The notes under the pieces are model-generated. The model did no database searches and was not told where the DNA came from. It saw only the letters and a program-made list of their open reading frames with translations. A program made the position numbers and the translations under genes. DNA of 64,000 nt. It comes from Circinella umbellata (Eukaryota > Mucoromycota > Mucoromycetes > Mucorales > Lichtheimiaceae). The stretch spans positions 1-64,000 of the forward strand of contig JAIWNF010000094.1 in NCBI GenBank assembly GCA_025093555.1. The letters are read 5' to 3'. This document shows positions 37,247-51,300 of the stretch, one piece after another (the first letter of the stretch is position 1; every line of letters begins with the position of its first letter).

Positions 37247-40200
37247 TTATCGATCGTTACGAACATTAACAGGTCTATCACTGTAAAGTGTTACTGTAAA
37301 TTCACCCGGAATATCTTTTTCATGTGTTGCAAGTACAATAATATATCCTGTTTGATTTTGACTTAATACAACATCCGTTGTAGCGACACCCTATCATTAT
37401 TATTATCATTAGTATCAGTTTTTTCGAAAAAAAAAAGTATATATGTATATAAAGATGGAGAATAAATTAATAAAGATGTTATTTAATTTTACCTGAATAA
37501 CATTGGTATATGGACCTGATGTAGCAACTTCTCGACCAAATAATTCAGTCGGATGTTTTTCATATATGGTAACATTAATAGAAGGAAGCGGATCAATTTT
37601 ATCAGCTTGTAATCTGACTTTGACCGTAGTCAATTCTCTGATTTCTAAAAGGTATCTAGGATTGTTGCCATAGTGACCATAACTAGGACAACCCATTGCA
37701 CTATATCCACAAATCCATTCTCCATGTAATACTTTACGGAACATACCCTAAAAATAATTATATTATAATTTATGTTAGGTTTTTTTTTTATCTCATAGAT
37801 TAACATCCTTATTACAATAATGGTAAAAAAAAAGAACAAAATTTACCGCTCCTTCGGATGGAATTGGATCTACATTCACTTTGATATTACTTGCAACTGT
37901 AAGAATAAATTGACCTAATAAATCAGGTTCAAAAGTAGACGCAACTACAGTATAATTACCGGCTAAAAAAAAAGAGAGAGAGAGAGATTACAATGAGTAT
38001 TGTAAAAAAAAAAAAAACAAATAAATTTACATATGTAATCATTATATACACGTTTAAAAAGAAAAAAAGACCATGAAACATTTACGAGTAATATGTGATA
38101 ATTCACAATAACAAAATCCATGTCGATAAGGACCAGATTCAGACAAAATATCCCGCATCGAAACACTAATATTAAAAATCCAGTATATAAATATATATAT
38201 ATATTTTTTTTCGAAATTGATAATGAAAATAATTTACCTTGAAGCACGTTTACCACCTTCTACTAACATTAAATGAACAGCAAATGATTTAGGAGCTTCT
38301 AACATTAATAATAATCCAGGATCCGATAATGATATTCCATATTCTCCGGGACTTGAAGGTGGTACTTGAATTTTCCATTGTGGATTGTTTAGATACGATG
38401 CTTTCGATGCATTACCTCCTGCTGTTTGTTCAGTCCATTGTCCGATAATCTAAACAATTACAAAAAAAAAAGGTAGAAAAAAATAATTTACATAGAGTAT
38501 ATATAAATATGAAATAAATAACAAACAAAATTATTTATACTAATTATTCTATTTTGTTTTTACCTTTTGTTCAATAGAATATCGCATAGGGACTTCATTT
38601 AATTTAAATGGAGCAAGAGACCATGCACGTAAGGAGAAATACAATGATTGAGCTTTTTCATGTTGAGATGCAACAATAGTATAATCACTTGTACCTGGTG
38701 GTGCATTAAATCGAACCTATTTCCCCCCCCACAATAAAACAAAGATTGGATTTAATAAAATTCTCCTATGATCTTTACCAATGTTCTAAAGAAAAAAAAA
38801 GAGAGAGATGGATTTATAATACTTTACCAAAATATGTGGACTGTTGACATAAGTACCCTATATTATTGTATATTGGTGGGGGGGAGTGGGAAAGATGAGA
38901 TATTTTTTTTTAGCTGTTTAATAATATGAATAATCCAATCCCCCACCCCCCCCCCAAATCCTCCATAAAAAAATGATTTACCTCTTTGAAAGGATCACCA
39001 GGATAATATATTCTTTGACCTCCTGTATTACTATAAACATGTAATGTAATATAGTCCGTATTTTCTTCTGTGATCATAACATGTTTTGATAATAATAACC
39101 AAACAGCTGCAGGTTTTTTATCGGGTACATCTATTTGTAAACTAAATTGCGGATTATATCCTAAATTATAAATATCCTTCTTTGGTCCAATATGTTCTGG
39201 CCAGACACTATTAAAATAAATCAATCACATATATAATATATTTGTATCATATCAGTAGATTATTATTATTATTACATTCAAAATTAAATGAAATAATAAC
39301 TTACGTATGTAATACCCAACGATGTGTAAAAGGTTCTGGATTCCAATTCAAATGAATAGAAGTAAAATGATGACAAACAGACTCAAAATCAATCCAAAAA
39401 ATACCATCATCATTTTGTTCTGCTACATAAGGATCATAATTTAATGCATTTTTCAATTCTGGAGTCCAATGGGTTGTATCCATATGACTATAAGGTCCAC
39501 GCCATCTTTTGTGACTCCATGGATTTTTGACTTGCATGAATCTTTTACCAAGAACAGTTTTGATATCAATGACAGCATAAGCATGGGTGGGTACTAAACC
39601 TAATCGATCTGCTTCTGCTTCTGTTAATTCACCTGTTGCTACAGTTACGAGAACGTCACCTAAAAATAATAATAATAAATCTAATTAGTATCTAAATTTT
39701 ATAGATGTTAGGTTGCTGTATTCATTATTGTAACTTTTACTTGCCATATTTTGAACCTTCTAATATTCTATCCCATACTTTATCAGCAACAAAATGTTTA
39801 CTATATATAATTGAAATAAAAACGAATCAGTGAACAATTAATAATCTGTTTGTTTTTTTTTAAAGAAAAAAATTAGACTTACTCATAAATAAAAATATGT
39901 TCAGGAATCCATCCTGTTAATGAGCTATATTATTCAAAGTAGATAATAAAGAGAAAAATTAGGGTTATTGAAACACTTGTCTCTTTTTTGATAATGATAC
40001 TTGCTATAAATCAATTCCAGAATTCCTAAATATAACATAAGAAATTAATGTTTATGTTGTCACTATAAATATATATATTATGTAGTCAATGAACTTACGA
40101 TCCTGGAAAATCATATCCACCCATTAATTTCATATACTAAATATTATATTAGAGATAGGATTTAGCTTCATAATAAGCATAATTAATTTTTATATAAAAA

Positions 40201-40367
40201 AAATAACATACAGCTTTTTCAATAATACTTGACCAAAGTTCTTCTTTATGTGTTGAAAAAGTACACATAAGTGTCCCAGTTCGTGAAACGGGTAATAAAT
40301 CATCGACAACTGTTTTTTTATAGATAAATAAAAAACACTGTTATTTATCTATCTGTTCTATTCTTCA

Positions 40368-40399
<32 letters not shown>

Positions 40400-42463
40400 A
40401 AAAACACTCACCAATCTATATAAACAAAGAAAAGATATATTGTTAATAATTTTGAAATGATGTATTAAAAAAAAAAGAAATATATACCTTTCGTTGAATA
40501 CCATTATGTACAAGTTTTATAACATATTTTCCATTTGGATTATAACAGGGTTGACCATGAACATCTTGAGGGTATATACATGATGTAATAAGCTAATAGA
40601 GACATGAATCAATACTGTAAAATGAATATATATATATATATATATATAAAGATAAAGATAAACTTACTTGTTTCTTGAATTTTCGTTCATAAGCAGCAGC
40701 AACACATAATGAAGCTACAAAAGAGCAATCTGTTACAACATCTTGTACAATACTTGTACTTGATATAAGTTGAATTAATTTGGGATGTTTCATAAATTCA
40801 GTAGGTCTTTTCCAACCACCAAATTTCGCCAGTTGTTTATCTGATAAACGAAGTGAACCATCAGGATCACTGAAAAAATAAAGAAAAGTTAAATAATGAT
40901 TAAATAAATTATTAAATATTTAACTTACATGAATCTTCCTTTAAATGAAAACTTTTCTTTTAAATCTGTATCGTCAATCCATGGTAAAAATACGTTATCA
41001 TTGACATTGGATGTATATTTAAGTACTTCAAGTTCAGAACCAGATAATTTTTGTGTCATTAAATCATTTCCAGGATACTTATTATCTGATTTAATAGTTA
41101 TTGATTGTTGTTGATCTTGTTCATCCAATGTTCGAATGGAATGATTGGATCGTATAGAAGATGTAGAAGATGCACGTTGTCGACCTCCTAAATTATTATT
41201 TTTACGACCATATCCTTTATCATTTTTGACAGCTTATAAACCAAAAAAAAAAAAAGGAGAGGGGGGGAGGGTGTTTAGTTATATAGAATAATAATAGAAT
41301 CATGAAAATAAAAATGTAATACCTAATAATTGATTTTTTTGATGCATTGTTTTTGCTTTTATTTCTTCTGCCTTATCTACTGCTTTAAAACAAAGATTTC
41401 GGGCATAGGCACGTTTTCGGGGATCATATGCAAGAGCTAAAAAAAATATTTTAGTTTTTTTTTGCATGAAAAAAGAAAAAATCAATGAGGGGGCGTTGAG
41501 GGACTAATTACCTTCATAAGCTTTTTTAGACCAATCTGCAGCATCTAAATAATATTCTAATGCTTCTTCAAAATATTCTTTTGTATCGTTTAATTCACCT
41601 TGAGTTAATGAAAACTATTTATTTTATATAATTAGTTTTTTTTTTGTTTAATTTAAATAATTAGGTATTGATCTTACTTGAGCTTTTTGAAGAAATAAAC
41701 GAATTTCTTCATTTTCTATATCATCTTCTTCATCATCATCATCGCCATCTGAACTCGTTGTTGTTGTTGTTGTTATTGTAGTATTCGATGGTGTAGTAAT
41801 AGTAATAGAAGAATCAGATATATCATATAATCGATGTTTTTTAGCATCAGGATGTGTTGCTGCTGGAGTTTTAATTCCTGTATTATAACGTTCCAATTGT
41901 TCTCGACGATGAACATATTCATTCATTTTTTGTATCAATTGATCATGTTCTGCTCTAGAGTCTCTTACTATCATAATAATAATAAAAATTCATTATAATC
42001 CATTATTCATTCAGAACCATGCTTTCATACGCCCCTCTTCCCATTTTTTTCTTCTTCTTTTCACAAGATATAATAAAATTGTTTTGCTCACTTTGAACTA
42101 ATTCATTCAATGTCTAACATGTAAAAAAAAAAAAGAGTATAATTTATTACTGCGTAAGCTTCTTATTTAAAAAAAAAAAAATAGAGATAGAGAAGAGAGA
42201 CAAAAACCAACCTCAATAAGACGTTTATATGTATCAAGTGCTTCATTGAAACGACCGAGACGATCTAATTGGACAGCAATACATGCTGTCCTATAAGCTT
42301 CAGTATATAAATCCTTTTTATCTTTTTCTTGTTGTTGGTTAATACATTCATTAGAAATAGAAGAATCCACTGAATTGGATGGTGGAGAAATAGATAAGGT
42401 AATTAAACGAGCAGTTTCGGTGGATAAGCTGATAGAGCTTGTAGAATGTCGATTATTACTCAT
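37247..42463 (-). CDS. RIM13: Calpain-7-like cysteine protease Rim13/PalB
   Basis: I trace 23 exons from ATG 42463 to TAA 37247. They total 3222 nt (1073 aa), a multiple of three. Exons include a 22-nt exon (42113-42092), a 4-nt exon (40415-40412) and a 21-nt exon (40025-40005). N-terminal MIT-type helices come first ([39 protein letters not shown]). The calpain core follows with Cys in [11 protein letters not shown] (about residue 407), His in PTHAYAVID (about 576) and Asn in [11 protein letters not shown] (about 595). C-terminal calpain-III-like beta domains follow. In fungi this ESCRT-III-linked protease cleaves Rim101/PacC in the ambient-pH pathway; MIT regions dock it on ESCRT-III. Two introns use GC donors (after 40005 and 39745). 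Confidence 0.92.
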
Positions 42464-43168
42464 GAACGCATGTAAGCGCGAAAAAAAGAAAAGAATGAAA
42501 GGTATTTTCTTTTTTTTTTAAAAAAAAAAAGCGGGGGGTGACGGGAGGAGGGGGGGGAGTTGCTATAAGAAAGGGCGTTTCAAGGTCCAAATAAGAATGA
42601 GCCGTGTTCTATAAAAGAGTGTTACGACTTTTGTCTGATCATTAAACTCAGCAAAAAAAAAAAAAAAAAAGAAAACAACTCTCATGCATAGTTTTTTATT
42701 AATGTAATGACAAGATACAAGAAAGATCATATAGAAATGGTTTATATATGTACTCTCTCTCTCTCTGTTTTTTTTGTTCAATACCGTTGAGTTTTTATAT
42801 AGAATGATATTATAAAGTTGGGAGGTGATTCTATCATTTATGCAAAGTTTTAAATATAGATTTTAGAAAGGCTATAATTTTAACAGCTATCTTTTGTTCG
42901 ATTATACATCCCCACGCATAAAGTAATAAGATATATATTGGATAGACAAAACAAAACAAAAAAGAGTACGTAATAATAATCAGAATGAAAGACTAACAAT
43001 CGATTTCTTTTTAAAGGACAAGGTTTGATTTGATTTTTAGATTGGTTTGAAAAAAAAAAAGAGAGTTGAAAACAATATTATACATGGGAAAAGTTTATAT
43101 AGAAAAAGAAAAACACACACAGACACACACACACGGAGAGAGAGAGAGAGAGATTCTAAATATTTCTT
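42464..43168. other. Upstream region of RIM13 / 3' region of the H-protein gene
   Basis: No gene seen. Contains poly-A/poly-T runs, GGGGGGG patches (about 42532-42557), a CT run (42752-42766), a CA run and a GA run (43112-43153). Confidence 0.5.
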
Positions 43169-44000
43169 TTAATGTTCTTCTTCAGAAGCACAAAGTTCAG
43201 CATATGCCTTTTCATCCATAAGACCTTCAATTTCTTCAGGGTTAGACAATTTGATCTTTGCCAACCAACCTAAATAATAAAAATATGCAATTCATTAATG
43301 GAACGATCAATCCTCTTTTATTATTTTTTTGTTGACAACTTACCATCTTCTTCAGGGCTGGTGTTAATCAAAGAAGGTTCATCAGCTAAAGCTTCATTAA
43401 CATTAACAACTTCACCAGTAATAGGAGAGTAAATATCACTAGCAGCTTTGACAGATTCAACAGCACCCATTTGATCTATTTATATTTGACGCGTTTTATA
43501 AATTAGTATTCAATAAATTCGCGTTCAGTTTTTTTTTTATTAATATTTACCTTTCTTTTCAACAACATCACCAACAGCAGGAGTTTCAACAAAGACAACA
43601 TCACCTAATGCCTATTAAAATAAAAAAGCTCTCATATTAATATCTGATCCGATAAGAAACAAGAGTTTCCTTCTTTCCAATAATATACCTTTTGAGCATA
43701 GTCGGTGATACCGATAGTACCAACACCATCTTCAATAGAAATCCATTCGTGGTCATCAGTGTACTTCTTGGCTATAAAGAAAAAACATTGTTAAATAATG
43801 CTATCTTTCACACATATTACACAAAAAAGATAAACCCTTCTTGTGCTCCTCCCAATCGAACCATTATTTTATCCCAAACATAACTCAAAAAAGAAAAAAT
43901 ACTTACTAGCATAGGTACGGAAAGCAGCCATGGTAGCGGACTTGCGTAAAGCAGGAACGTAAGGACGAACAACACGCGATGTCAATTGTCTAAGAGCCAT
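43169..44000 (-). CDS. GCV3: Glycine cleavage system H protein, mitochondrial
   Basis: Exons are 44000-43907, 43771-43689, 43611-43551, 43475-43344 and 43269-43169 (471 nt, 156 aa). It begins with a basic mitochondrial presequence ([20 protein letters not shown]). The H-protein body follows: [30 protein letters not shown], and the lipoylated Lys in [20 protein letters not shown], ending [19 protein letters not shown]. It shuttles the aminomethyl group between the P, T and L proteins when glycine is broken down. Confidence 0.95.
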
Positions 44001-46001
44001 TTTGAAATAGAAAGTAGGGTTGTTGTAAAAGAGGGAGATGAGAGAATAAAAGAAAGAAAAGAAAAAAGAAAAAAAAAAGGGGGGAACCACTATAAACAAA
44101 AGTTTTTTTTTTTTTTTCCTTGTCACCGAGTCAAAAAGTTGACCTTGAAGGAAAACTTCCCATAAGAGGTTTGTTTCTCTTTTGAAGGAAGACTGCGATT
44201 CCACCGAGTGCGATTTTTTTTTTTTTTTTTTTTTTTTTGGATGGGCGACGATTGGTTCTTTGATAGATGAATCTTTTTTTTTATCTGTTTCTTTGCATCC
44301 CTATCCCTCTCTCATAATGTTGTGTGTGTGTGTACATAACAAAACAAAAAATACATAGTATTACGTATAAATGATTTCCAACCTCAAAAAAATAAATATA
44401 TATATTTTTTTTTTGCATTAAAAAAATGTGGGATGAAGATCGGTCTTTTTATTTTTATTTTTCATGCTCATTTTTATTATGTGGAGATTTATATTAACCA
44501 ATAATCCATCTTTTCCCCCAATGGGTTGTTATATCACATGCTGTGTTGGTCCGCTATATAAACATACCCAATATTTCCTTCCGCCCATCATTATACCAGA
44601 CCCGGATATATATATATATTTGATTTCTTCCTCGTCCTTTATACATGATTGTTGAAGCTTGGAAAGAAAATCTTAATAAAAGAAAATGGTGTCCTATGTA
44701 TGTTATTATTATTATCCTTTCTTTTTTTTTTTTTGTTTTAATCAAACTAGAATATACTATATTATTCTGCAAAAGGAAGGAAAGATATCGTTTTTTTTTT
44801 TCGTTGTCAAGGTTACCAAAGTTCCTTTGTTGATAAGGGGGCAATATAATTTGTTATTTACTAAATACTTTTGTACTGATATTTATTTTGTATTTCTTTT
44901 TTATTGAAGGTACGTAGTAATGTTGTCGGGATAATTCGTATATTTTGTATAGATTGGGGGTTTATCCATAAACAGTTTTTTTTATGGGAATGAAAAGAGA
45001 GAATCACCGAGTAATAATTATTTTTTTTTATATATTAAAGTCTTGTGTGTGGGGAGACATGTATGTAATTTTGACTCAACAAAAAAAAAATGTTTCTATT
45101 CTCTTCTATATATGTAATAATAATAATAATACAAAAACTTTCATATCGTGAACAAAGTAACTTATCTTTTTTATACGTTGTATATTCGTTAAGGAAACGC
45201 GAATAAATGATCATGGTTGTTATGGATACAATAATCATCACCATCATACAGATTTTTTTTGGTTTTGTTTGTGGATCTGGATGAATATTAGGTACGTAGT
45301 AATTAACAAACCATTAATAGTAAAATATATAATCAAGATGAAAAAAGTGAAATTAGATATCATTTTTGTAACGGGTAGGCATTATTTTACGTAAATAAGA
45401 AAAAAGTCGACTCTAAACGTCATGTATATAAGAGGCAAAAATATAGACTATTGTGAATAGAAATAATAAGAGAGACTAATCTAGCCATAGTGATATGAGT
45501 ATTTATTTCCGAGATGAAAAATTTACCATCTTATAACTTAGTGTTTCTAATATGATATAAATAGTTAATGTATGGAGAGATAGAAAAGTCAAGAAAAAAT
45601 ATCATTCGACTTTTTGCTTTCAGCTGGAAATGAGAGAATGTAATATTTTTTTTTACTACTTGTATCACTCAAATTATATCACAATTATTATATAATGCAA
45701 CAAATAAAAAAGTTAGCTAGCAATAAAAGAACCTCTGTAGACTAACCTCGATCTTTTTCATTATAATGTATTTAACCTACTTATACACTAAAGGGAAACC
45801 CCCTTGCTTTTTATTTTAATCCTCTCTCCCTCACTCCCATGTAAGATATATCCTGTGTGTGGATCGGTTTTTTCATCATACATGTAAAATAAAATTAAAT
45901 TCGACTCTATGATAATTTATTTATAACAAAAACGAGGTGTCCTTTCTTTTTTTTATTATTATTCTTATTTTATATGATATAAAAAGGTTTTTTTAAGCTG
46001 T
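44001..46001. other. 2-kb intergenic region between COX8 and GCV3
   Basis: AT-rich with long T runs (44103-44119, 44214-44238), TA repeats and GTGTGTGT. A short frame at 44645 (MIVEAWKENLNKRKWCPM) followed by GTATGT could be a first exon, but no continuation was found. The element GGTACGTAGTAAT occurs at 44909 and 45291. Nothing else is supported. Confidence 0.4.
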
Positions 46002-46581
46002 TTAACCAGCCTTGTGGCTATAAAAAATAAAAATAAAATAAAAAGACGGTTAAATTACATGAATATCAAGTTTTACTTTTTTTTAGAGAGAAATACTTAC
46101 AATTGCCAGGCAGCACCTATATAAATTCAATATAAATATATATATATATAAACGAATAATTAGTATCATTAGTTTTCTCAAATGTCTATTTTATATTGCA
46201 AAAAAAAAAAAAAACTTGATTAAATATATAAAATTACCAAGGAAAGGAGCAGCGAAACCCAAACCGAGGAAAGAGATCATCTTCAAAGCAAGAGCGGGAC
46301 GGTTGGTGGTGTTGAAAGGAATGTTCTAATTTTTTTTTTTAAAAAAAAAAAAAAAAATGTGTGTACGTGTTTTTTTAGTTTATGTAAACTTTTTGGGTAC
46401 ATGCAACCCTTTTTATATTATAGATAATCTTAATTCAATTCAATTGATTTTTGTTGTTGTTGTTTGTTGTTTTTTTTACCTGACCGTTAGAGTTAGAGAA
46501 ATGGTACAAGTCAGAACGCATGACTTGACGGGAAGCGACGCGAGAGCGCATGGCAGAACGAGCGAGGACGTTAGCGTACAT
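46002..46581 (-). CDS. COX8: Cytochrome c oxidase subunit Cox8 / COX7C
   Basis: Exons are 46581-46480, 46325-46238, 46116-46101 and 46017-46002 (222 nt, 73 aa). The presequence (MYANVLARSAMRSRVASRQV) is basic. The mature part (NIPFNTTNRPALALKMISFL, then GFGFAAPFLGAAWQFHKAG) matches the COX7C/Cox8 single transmembrane subunit, including the WQxHK end. It belongs to complex IV of the respiratory chain in the inner mitochondrial membrane. The last two coding exons are both only 16 nt, yet the frame is kept throughout. Confidence 0.92.
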
Positions 46582-48109
46582 GGTTAATGATAATGTGTTT
46601 TGTGATAAGGGTGGAAACAAAAAAGACAGGCTTAGGCGCTTCTTCAATAACATCCAAAGACCCAATTTTTTTTTTCAAACTTTCTCTCTCCTCCCCCACC
46701 CCCCCGCCGCTCATCCAGAATTTTGCGTGATGATGTCATTACCCTATTTGAAAAATTATTGGGGAAAAAGCTAAACATCCGATTTTTTTTTTTTTTGGTT
46801 ATCTTTCTTTTTTTTGTATATGTAACCTGTTGAGGTTTATTTGGTTATCTCTCTATGATGCCATGCTAAGAAAAAGAAAAGGTCATGCTAAATATAACAT
46901 TTAAATAAAAGTTGAGTTTCTTTTATATACAAGCGAGACAACATATTTAAGATTATAGTTATATGAAAATGAAAAAAAAGTGTTATAGGTATATATATAT
47001 ATAGAATTGACATATCTGTAGTAGATAATAGAAAAAAAAAGCATAATAATGAATCAAAGAATTAGGTCTCTCATTTTTAAGACATAAGCATATATATAAT
47101 AAAATGTAAAGCTTTCATTTAGAAACTCAAAAATCTTCAAATATGTTATACACAAGAGAGTAGACTATTTTTCTATTACTCTCTCATCAACTTATTGTTA
47201 ATGATAGTATTATTATGGGTCTTTCCAATATAACGCTCAGCTCAGTTTCTTTTTTAAATATATATATAAAAGTGAAACGGATAAATTGATTCAGCTCCTT
47301 TATATTGTCAGTAATAAGAATTGTGATCTAATGTCCAAATACCAAGTGGCAGTTGCTAAATATTTACAAATATGTAAGTTAGTAAGCAAAGCAAACAAGC
47401 ATTTATATTTATATGACCTTTACACATTTCATAATATGTACGTAAGTTACAATTAAGTATAAAAAAAACTTTACAGGTGGTAAAACTTTTCATAAGCATT
47501 TGCTACTATACATGCTACTACATACGTAGATCAAAAAAAGAAAAAGGTTCTAAATTCTTTTTATATTTCACAGTACCAACGACTTTTTAAGTTTCCACCT
47601 AGAACTATAATTATTAATAATCAAAGCGAAATATTTTTTTTTTCGTACTGAAATAAAATCCTTTTTGTTATATTCTAGTTCCCTAGCAACTATAACTAAC
47701 ATCTGCCTACGCAATTGATCTCAATAATAATATTTCAACGTCACTCAACTTTGTTACAATAGGCAGTAATAAAAAGACATGCTAAGTAGTAGTAAATCAC
47801 TCACATTTATATATATATATATATATATATATATGCTATCATTACAAACACGTATAATCACTCAAAGAAGTGCATTACAAGATATATGATCTATATGATC
47901 ATCATAGTAACTTACCTCTTAACACTATTCTTCGCATAGTAATTCAGTAACAAGACGATCACACATGAAAGTGAAGTTCTATCGTATAGATATGTTTTCT
48001 TCTTTATATGATATATACTTTAGTATAAAAGAAATATGTATGTAACTTATACATAATTAGTTAATATACTCACTGGCGCTTATGAAAAAAATAAACATAT
48101 ATAAAAAGG
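46582..48109. other. Gene-poor AT-rich stretch, part 1
   Basis: No gene, tRNA or repeat family recognised. A (TA)n microsatellite lies at about 47808-47834. Confidence 0.5.
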
Positions 48110-48349
48110 GTGACAAGATATCTTTTTTTTTCGATAACAACAAACAGCTTTTTTTTTAACTTTGCTACATTGTTAGTCTTTTTTATCTTGGTGGTTCATG
48201 GTTTTCCTACTACTAATACTCATTTAAACCAGCGAGTAGGTAATTCTGGACAAGCCGAAGGTCTTGGCATCGCTTCTATGACAGATACCGCTGCGAGATA
48301 TCTTTCTAGTACTGTTAGTGGTTTACAACAAACAAAACAAAATCCATAA
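48110..48349 (+). CDS. Possible small secreted protein or orphan exon
   Basis: An open frame without an ATG (it opens at GTG 48110) encodes a hydrophobic leader (LLVFFILVVHGFPTTN). A GC-richer polar part follows (NSGQAEGLGIASMTDTAARY), ending at TAA 48349. Its base composition stands out from the surrounding desert. Either an upstream exon was missed, or this is a remnant. No family is recognised. Confidence 0.3.
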   Translation: MTRYLFFSITTNSFFFNFATLLVFFILVVHGFPTTNTHLNQRVGNSGQAEGLGIASMTDTAARYLSSTVSGLQQTKQNP

Positions 48350-51300
48350 AGTATCTAATTTTATGAAAATCTTTTTTTTTCAACAATTAATTATGATAAG
48401 AGAAAAGTATAGAATCATATATGTTTATTTTCTATACATAGTTTATGAATTTTAATTACTATTGTTATTTATTTATTTTATAAAGTGGAATATATTACAG
48501 TAATCTATATTGTCATTTTCAAAAAATAAAAAAATAAAAAAGATTTTAATTTATAAAAGGCTCTTCTGTTATACATAGTAGCCTAGAGTTACTACAGGAA
48601 AAGGGGTCAGTGTTGAGATAGCGAGCTTGCTGAAGTAATAATAGTATTTTTGTGTAATTTATGTATGTATAATAAAAATAAAATGTTTTCAGCTGTTCTA
48701 CCTAAATGATTCGTGGTAGTGATAATAGTCAATAGAATCTCCTTTTAAAAAAATAAGATCGCATTTTCTTATATACATATTATTATGTTTTTATTTGTAA
48801 ATAGTAGTGGTCAGGGTTATTTAGTCTAGTGTTTTACGTATAAATTAATCTTACTTGTCAACAATAAATATACTCATTCTTCCCCATTGTTTTTTTTTTG
48901 ATATTCTTTTATATCATGTACGTAGAACCTTTTCTGCATGATTTTTTTTTTAATTTTATTAAGTAACGGCCACGGTAAAAATATTTTAAATTAATTGACA
49001 ACTTTTTTGAAACACGAGGGAGTTTTCATTTATATTACAAGCAGGTTTTATATTTTTCTTGTTGCATTTCAAAATCGTACGATTTAGAATACAGAATAAT
49101 AATAATAATAGTAACAGTCGTAGTAGTACTTATCTATAGATTAATGGTTAGTTTTATTTCTATTAACAATTTTAAAATGTCAGGCACATTTATCACGGGT
49201 TACGCTCCCGAGATGGATGAACATCACACAGGCACATGATATTTTTAATATTAGAGTGAAAAAAAGCTTTTTGGTTGCTATATAACTCCGCTTATTGACA
49301 CTTGTTACATCATTCGCTTGTCATTTATGTTAGATGGGGATATATATTTCTAATTTTTATATATATATATATATATTTTTTTTGGTCTTCAAATATTTTT
49401 TTACCAAAATACAAAATGTCTTTTATTAAAAAGAAGGGGTAGGTATACAATTATATATATATATATATATATACATACATATCATACTGATAAAGAAATT
49501 TGAACCTTTATTATTCACTGATATGAAAAAATGACGGAGAGGTAAAAAAAAGAAGGGTAGTACATAGAATGGTATTCTAAATGACTAGCTTTTTTGGATA
49601 ACATTATGCACCACGTTTTTTTTTAGGAATGAAATATTTTTTTTTATGTCTGTGTGTTACTCATTAGTATTATAATATACAATTACTCTTTTTTTTTTGT
49701 TATCTTTTTTTTAATGATATGTATTATATATTATTATCTTAAATTGAATGAATCATCTATAATTATCATTATTTCAATACCAGTCTTATAAAAATTAGTA
49801 GTAATACATAAAATTTTTAATATTCATATGAAAAAGTTATAGTTATAAATGTATAATATAATATGCCTATACAATAAAACGTGTGCAAGTATAATATTAA
49901 ATATAAACTTTGAACATGAGTAGATACTGAACTACATATTTATTCTATATATGCTACATAACAATCATGCTTCACGCATTTTCGAACCGGATAAATAAAT
50001 AAAATATCTAAAAAAAACTAGAATCCTTAATAAATGATAACGATTTGCAAATGACATATTATTATTATAAATACGTATTCATCTTGATAAACCTTAAATC
50101 ATCAGGGTTGTCAATCGGGACTAAGGGTTTTTGCTTAGAGGGTAGATAAAGATATCATAATAGCAACCTATTTTTTGTGAAACAGCCTATTGTAAAATCT
50201 CGATTATATGTGAGGAAGCGTAACAGTAAAACAAAAAATCACAAACATTTGAGGTTTTTTTTTTATAGAAGGGAATAAGAATCATTCCCATTCTCCCCCC
50301 AAAATTCATCAAGTGTGAACCTTTCACTTTCTTTTTATGATAATCTGATTGTATCAAGATATATAAGTATATCATCCCAATCGAATAAAATAAAGGTGGC
50401 AAAATAAAGAAAAAAAAAGTTTCTCCTTATCTAAAATAACATCCCGCACCCCTTTTCCGCTAAGAATGTATTTTTTTTTTCTTCACATTGGCGATTCGTT
50501 TTTTAGAATCGGTCCGAAAAGAAACAAAAAAGATTGCCATGCACATATAATTTTTTTTTTGGTCGATCTTTTTCAGCATGGTATCATAGGTCAATGTGAA
50601 ATAGATAATTTTTTTTCCCATGCTAAAAAAGAATCTATAAATCCAAACCAAAACTTATATTTCTTCCCTCCTTTGATATACCCCCCCTGTCCATTAGCTC
50701 CCTCCCTCTGATAATTATTGACACAAAGAATGATTTTCATTATTGACGAAATTATAAAATAAGGAGATTAGAGACGGAGGGAGGAGTTATATATATACAT
50801 ATTACTATGATAAACCAAAAAAAAAAAAAAAGTTTGTACAACTTGAGAAAAAATGTTCAATAGGCCGTGCTCTCTCTCTTTTTAAACTAACGATAATAAA
50901 TAAAGAGTTGTACGTAAAAGTTATATATAATATATATAAATATATATAAACAAGTTAGTAGTATTAATAATAAAATCGTGTATCACAATCCAATCATAAA
51001 GTACATGTGTACTTTTATAAAATGATCGAAAGAGAGAAAGAGAGAGAGAGAGAGAGAGATTTTTTTTGTACTTCCACACACACACACACACACACACTAC
51101 ATAACACAAAGCAACTCACATTTACTCCGGTTTTATTAGTTTGACGGGATCGTGTGTTGATTGTTATTTGCACTACCCCGTGTGGGCTTTATCTTTAAAG
51201 TGTCGCTCGTTTTTATTGTTACACAAACATCGTACTTGAAAGTTGTCAATAAAGCACCACCACAACAACTCAAAAGCGTTTATATAACTTGATTAGGAGA

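Noticed and set aside
44645..44833. Short ORF beginning MIVEAWKENLNK as a gene
   Set aside because: It becomes low-complexity hydrophobic/Phe-rich after a GTATGT, and no following exon could be found.
49970..50000. tRNA-like TTCGAAC motif
   Set aside because: No acceptor, D-arm or anticodon stem could be built around it on either strand.
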